From positions 1,426,001 through 1,490,000 of the forward strand of contig NZ_CP036348.1 in assembly GCF_007753095.1 (NCBI RefSeq): a stretch of DNA of 64,000 nt, in the 5' to 3' direction. Below the pieces are notes generated by a model. The model saw only the letters and a program-made list of their open reading frames with translations. It was not told the DNA's origin and ran no database searches. The position numbers and the translations under genes were made by a program. The stretch comes from Rosistilla carotiformis (lineage in GTDB: Bacteria > Planctomycetota > Planctomycetia > Pirellulales > Pirellulaceae). Shown here one piece after another: positions 61,153 to 64,000 of the stretch (its first letter is position 1; the number at the start of each line of letters is the position of its first letter).

Positions 61153-62556
61153 ATGCGAGTCCTCACGATAAATCGAAATACCGCTTACTTGTCACCGCGA
61201 TGTTGGTTCGCCATCGCCGGCCTCTTGGCGCTCACGGCGACCGGTTGCACCTCCTTCTTGTCGCCCATGTCGGGCATCCCTGTAGGTCAGATACCACCGG
61301 AGATGCGAGGGCAAAGTCGGAACAACTTGGTTCCGGTTCCACTTTCAATTCTGCGTCAACAGGCTCCCCCGCATTATTCGCTCGATGAGGGGGATATCTT
61401 AGGCATCTATATCGAAGGGATCATGCCTCCGAAATCGAATGAAAACCAAACCGAAACCGCGCCGCCAGTCCACTTTCCCGAAGCAGGCAGTGACTTGCCA
61501 CCGTCGGTTGGCTATCCGATTCCGATCCGCGACGACGGCACGCTGCCACTCCCCTTGGTCGAACCCATTCAGGTGCGGGGCAAAACCCTGACCGAAGTGG
61601 AAGCAGCGATTCGTAAGGCGTATGTGGTCGACAAGAAGATCCTCAAGGAGGGCCGCGATCGGATCTTGGTCTCGCTGATGCGTGAACGAACCTATCGTGT
61701 GATTGTGATTCGCGAAGACGAAGACGATTCGCTGGCGCTTCCTGGCGGTAGTGGCGGTGGCAGCAAGGGAAGCATCGTTGGCGGTTCGACACGCTCGGGG
61801 TCGGGGCACACGTTGGATCTACCCGCTTACAAAAACGATGTCATGCATGCCCTTGCACAAACCGGGGGACTTCCCGGCTTGAACGCGAAGAATGAAGTGA
61901 AAATCCTCAAGGCGAATCGAATCGGACAATTGGATGCCAATGGGATGCCGATCATGATGCCCGGAATGGCGGGATCGTACGTCGACTCTGGAATGATCGG
62001 TGGCGGCTGCATGCCTCAGGACCCTTGTTATTCGGGTTGCAACCTAAACCAAGATTTCGATCCCACCGCGATCCGCATCCCGTTGCGAGTCTATCCGGGA
62101 CAGATGCCCCACCTACAGCCATCGGACATCATTTTGGAGGAAGGCGATATCGTGGTCGTGGAAGCTCGGGATACCGAATTTTTCTACACCGGAGGCCTGT
62201 TGCCAGGCGGTCAGTTTCCCATCCCACGCGACTATGATTTAGATGTCGTGGGGGCGATGGCAATCGCAGGTCAAGGTCTGGGAGGTTCTGGCCAATCTCA
62301 AGGAGGTGGAGGGATGTTGGGTGGCGGCTTCGCGGGGGCATCGCCGACTCAGTTGTACGTCATGCGAACCACGCCCTGTGGTGATCAATTTAATATCGCC
62401 GTCGACTTGAACAAAGCGCTGAACGATAAATCGGAACGGTTGATGGTTCAGCCTGGCGACACGCTGATCCTAAGGTATAAGCCGTGCGAAGAATTGGTCA
62501 ATTTCAGTCTGGTCACCTTCTTCACCTACGGCATTACCGAACTGTTCCGCAACTAG
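61153..62556 (+). CDS. Wza-like SLBB polysaccharide export lipoprotein
   Basis: A 467-residue exported protein with a lipobox at LLALTATGC. The Poly_export domain starts YSLDEGDILGIYIEG and runs to IPIRDDGTLPLPLVEPI; RVIVIREDEDDSLALPG begins a first SLBB-like part and KNDVMHALAQTGGLPGL follows. A glycine-rich loop (about 370-400) precedes the conserved C-terminus (MVQPGDTLILRYKPCEE, FFTYGITELF). It should form the outer-membrane channel for the polymer made by the ligase/BY-kinase genes. Its C-terminal third is duplicated at 55356-55802. Confidence 0.92.
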   Translation: MRVLTINRNTAYLSPRCWFAIAGLLALTATGCTSFLSPMSGIPVGQIPPEMRGQSRNNLVPVPLSILRQQAPPHYSLDEGDILGIYIEGIMPPKSNENQTETAPPVHFPEAGSDLPPSVGYPIPIRDDGTLPLPLVEPIQVRGKTLTEVEAAIRKAYVVDKKILKEGRDRILVSLMRERTYRVIVIREDEDDSLALPGGSGGGSKGSIVGGSTRSGSGHTLDLPAYKNDVMHALAQTGGLPGLNAKNEVKILKANRIGQLDANGMPIMMPGMAGSYVDSGMIGGGCMPQDPCYSGCNLNQDFDPTAIRIPLRVYPGQMPHLQPSDIILEEGDIVVVEARDTEFFYTGGLLPGGQFPIPRDYDLDVVGAMAIAGQGLGGSGQSQGGGGMLGGGFAGASPTQLYVMRTTPCGDQFNIAVDLNKALNDKSERLMVQPGDTLILRYKPCEELVNFSLVTFFTYGITELFRN

Positions 62557-62881
62557 ATCGATGGAAACGCACGACGGCCAAGCCAATTGTCGCGGGCGAT
62601 GCAAATCGCCCGCGGCATGGCCGTCCTGCGGACTTCATACCTTGCCGATCCGATCGGTGTTTCCGAAGCCGTGCTGCGTGAAGTGGAACACCTGAAAAAA
62701 CAATGCCATCTAGTCTGCCGCCTGGCGATCGCTTGGGGTTCCCAACCTCGAAACAAACCACGGGAAACCGCAAGCGGTCGTCAGGCGGGCCGTCGGATTG
62801 CAGGAAGGCATCGTTGAATGCAGGGCAAGCCCATGTGGGTAACGACCACAGGCTTCGCTTCGATTCTGCAATGGGCGAATT
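62557..62881. other. Gap with a 10-bp hairpin after the export gene
   Basis: A perfect stem CGCGGGCGAT-GCAA-ATCGCCCGCG lies at 62591-62614, about 35 bases past the export gene stop and without a T-run. It could end the transcript. The rest holds no supported gene: a 76-aa plus-strand frame (62587-62817) has no ribosome site. Confidence 0.5.
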
Positions 62882-63316
62882 CTAAATGTAGAACATCGCT
62901 CCTTCGCTGCGGGCGCAATCGTTGGCCAGGTCTTCCAAACGAATCGCCGAGAGCACATCGCGGAACGCTTTGCTCGCTGCACGCCAGGTCGAATCCAAAA
63001 CTTGGGCTTCGGGAGTTGTGTCGGCGTTGTCGAGTGTTGTCTCCGATTCGCCACAACCGATTGCATCGCAGATGTCTAGTAACGAAATCGTTGCCGCATC
63101 CACGGATAATCGATAACCCCCTTGGCTGCCACGCGTACTCGTCACGTAGCCAGCCTGTTTCAATTGCTGCAGGATCTGCACTAAGAAGGGCTGCGGGATG
63201 CTATGTCGCGCAGTGATCTCGCGGAGCGCTACCGGACGATCCTCGTCCTGGCGAAGCGCCAGTTCCAACATCGCCAGACAGGCGTAATGCGCTTTGGCCG
63301 ACATCGCAAAACTCAC
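62882..63316 (-). CDS. Rrf2-family transcriptional regulator
   Basis: A 144-residue regulator. The GTG start at 63316 is chosen because GAGG lies seven bases before it; an ATG at 63304 is also possible. The winged helix-turn-helix has KAHYACLAMLELAL, VALREITARHSIPQPFLVQIL and the wing GYVTSTRGSQGGYRLS. The three closely spaced Fe-S-binding cysteines of IscR/NsrR are not all present (only Cys in IGCGES and a distant one), so CymR-like, cluster-free sensing is more likely. It starts nine bases after the cysH-type stop, which suggests control of sulfur assimilation. Confidence 0.85.
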   Translation of the reverse strand: MSFAMSAKAHYACLAMLELALRQDEDRPVALREITARHSIPQPFLVQILQQLKQAGYVTSTRGSQGGYRLSVDAATISLLDICDAIGCGESETTLDNADTTPEAQVLDSTWRAASKAFRDVLSAIRLEDLANDCARSEGAMFYI

Positions 63317-63325
63317 CGCGTCACC

Positions 63326-64000
63326 TCAGTCACTGCTGTGTAGTCCGCATTCTGTCTTTGCCGAACCACTCCAACGACCCGCCCGTTCGTCTTCGCCCAA
63401 TGCGATCGAACGGGTGCAGGGCCAGCAGCCCACGCTTGGGTAGCCTTGGTCGTGCAATGGGTTGTACGGAATGTTGTTCTTGGCAATGAAGCCCCAGACT
63501 TCCTTCTTCGTCCAATTCGCTAACGGGCTGATCTTTACCAGCTGAAACTTTTTGTCCCAACCGACGATCGGATGTTCTGCCCGGTCGGGGCTCTGATCGC
63601 GACGAATCGCGCTGGACCAGGCATGCATGCCGTGAGCTGCCTTGTGCAAAACTTTGATCTTCCGATCAAAGCAGCACCGATTGGTGTCGGTCTTGTAAAC
63701 CGGGCCGCCATTGGCCGCTTCATATTCCTCGACCGTCTGTTCGGGATATTTGTATTCAATGGTGATCCCGTATCGCTCTCGAACCTGTTCCCTCAGCGCC
63801 AACGTCTCCTTGAACTGATACCCCGTCTCCAAATTGAAGATCGGCGTCTGTGGAGCGACTTCGGCGAACATGTGAATCAGGCACATTCCCTCGGGGCCAA
63901 AGGCCGTCGCCATCGTAAACCGCGGAGCGTATTGTGCCACCGCCCAGGCCAGGATCTCTTGGGGAGAGGCTGATTCCAAGCGTTGGCTGTGTGCCGCCAG
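63326..64000 (-). CDS. cysH: Adenylylsulfate/phosphoadenylylsulfate reductase, 5' end cut by the window edge
   Basis: The frame is open to the right edge (reading LAAHSQRLESASPQEILAWAV), so the N-terminus lies outside; the TTG at 63979 is not a convincing start. The domain has TAFGPEGMCLIHM, the CC pair in NRCCFDRK and C-x2-C in GCWPCTR, the [4Fe-4S] cysteine set of APS reductases, then KTECGLH with the catalytic Cys. It reduces activated sulfate to sulfite. The cluster cysteines favour APS as the substrate, though gene names vary. It is followed by the Rrf2 gene. Confidence 0.92.
   Translation of the reverse strand: MAAHSQRLESASPQEILAWAVAQYAPRFTMATAFGPEGMCLIHMFAEVAPQTPIFNLETGYQFKETLALREQVRERYGITIEYKYPEQTVEEYEAANGGPVYKTDTNRCCFDRKIKVLHKAAHGMHAWSSAIRRDQSPDRAEHPIVGWDKKFQLVKISPLANWTKKEVWGFIAKNNIPYNPLHDQGYPSVGCWPCTRSIALGEDERAGRWSGSAKTECGLHSSD

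Noticed and set aside
62587-62817. A 76-aa plus-strand frame after the export gene.
   Set aside because: There is no ribosome site, it overlaps a hairpin, and its composition gives no support.

Overview
The window looks like chromosome of a planctomycete, most likely a Pirellulaceae relative (Rhodopirellula/Rosistilla-like). The pointers are family content rather than a database match: a DUF1559 prepilin-like protein, a BBP7-like outer-membrane barrel, a DUF1080 protein, a PA14/multi-CxxCH/propeller fusion, a LEPRTLLSA-type N-terminus, several secreted EF-hand proteins, and a 23S-5S rRNA operon with no 16S gene attached. Base composition is moderately GC-rich and fairly even. I see no transposase, integrase, phage gene or CRISPR array.

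Layout. 1-10.4 kb: the tail of a gene, a giant penta-CxxCH secreted protein, a compact three-gene operon ending in an HNH nuclease (4.6-5.9 kb), a secreted hydrolase, a VOC protein, a right-handed beta-helix protein, a DUF2200 protein and an untracked 42-aa membrane peptide. 10.5-16.4 kb: the isoprenoid set xseB-ispA-dxs, a GNAT-like protein and a TrmH-type RNA methyltransferase. 16.6-25.7 kb: an envelope pair (secretin-N-like plus barrel), nrdR, phosphofructokinase, a lipoprotein/DUF1559 pair and two tandem TatA-family genes. 25.7-30.6 kb: a Wzz-like chain-length protein, a CPBP protease, an alkaline-phosphatase-fold protein with unusual metal-site residues, and an SLBB export lipoprotein. 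30.9-34.9 kb: on the minus strand, promoter, tRNA-Ile, tRNA-Ala, 23S, 5S and terminator. 35-39.8 kb: a TlpA-like protein, tRNA-Gln, an esterase-like protein and an EF-hand protein.

39.9-47.5 kb holds the most distinctive locus: a two-protein, one-module polyketide synthase (KS-AT, then ACP-aminotransferase-thioesterase), directly preceded by a gene for a very acidic tandem-repeat protein. By analogy with aminotransferase-containing PKS modules it should condense a malonyl unit onto an unknown acyl starter, transaminate the beta-keto group and release a beta-amino acid. Its thioesterase has Cys in the nucleophile position and seems to lack the usual C-terminal His. 48.0-50.5 kb carries the housekeeping sigma factor and a DUF1080 protein.

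50.7-62.6 kb is an exopolysaccharide locus: a BY-type tyrosine kinase, O-antigen-ligase/TPR proteins, a glycine-rich secreted protein, a cysteine-rich lipoprotein and a Wza-like SLBB export lipoprotein. It contains the scar of an old tandem duplication: a ligase copy without its N-terminal third lies head-to-head with a 5'-truncated SLBB copy, with the junction near 55,355, as if about 4.1 kb had been deleted from one copy of the segment that survives intact at 55,993-62,556. The window ends with an Rrf2 regulator and an APS/PAPS reductase running off the edge.

Starts were moved from the longest open frame to a better one where a Shine-Dalgarno site, a signal peptide or family length supported it. 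All functional calls are from sequence reading by eye; no database search was run.
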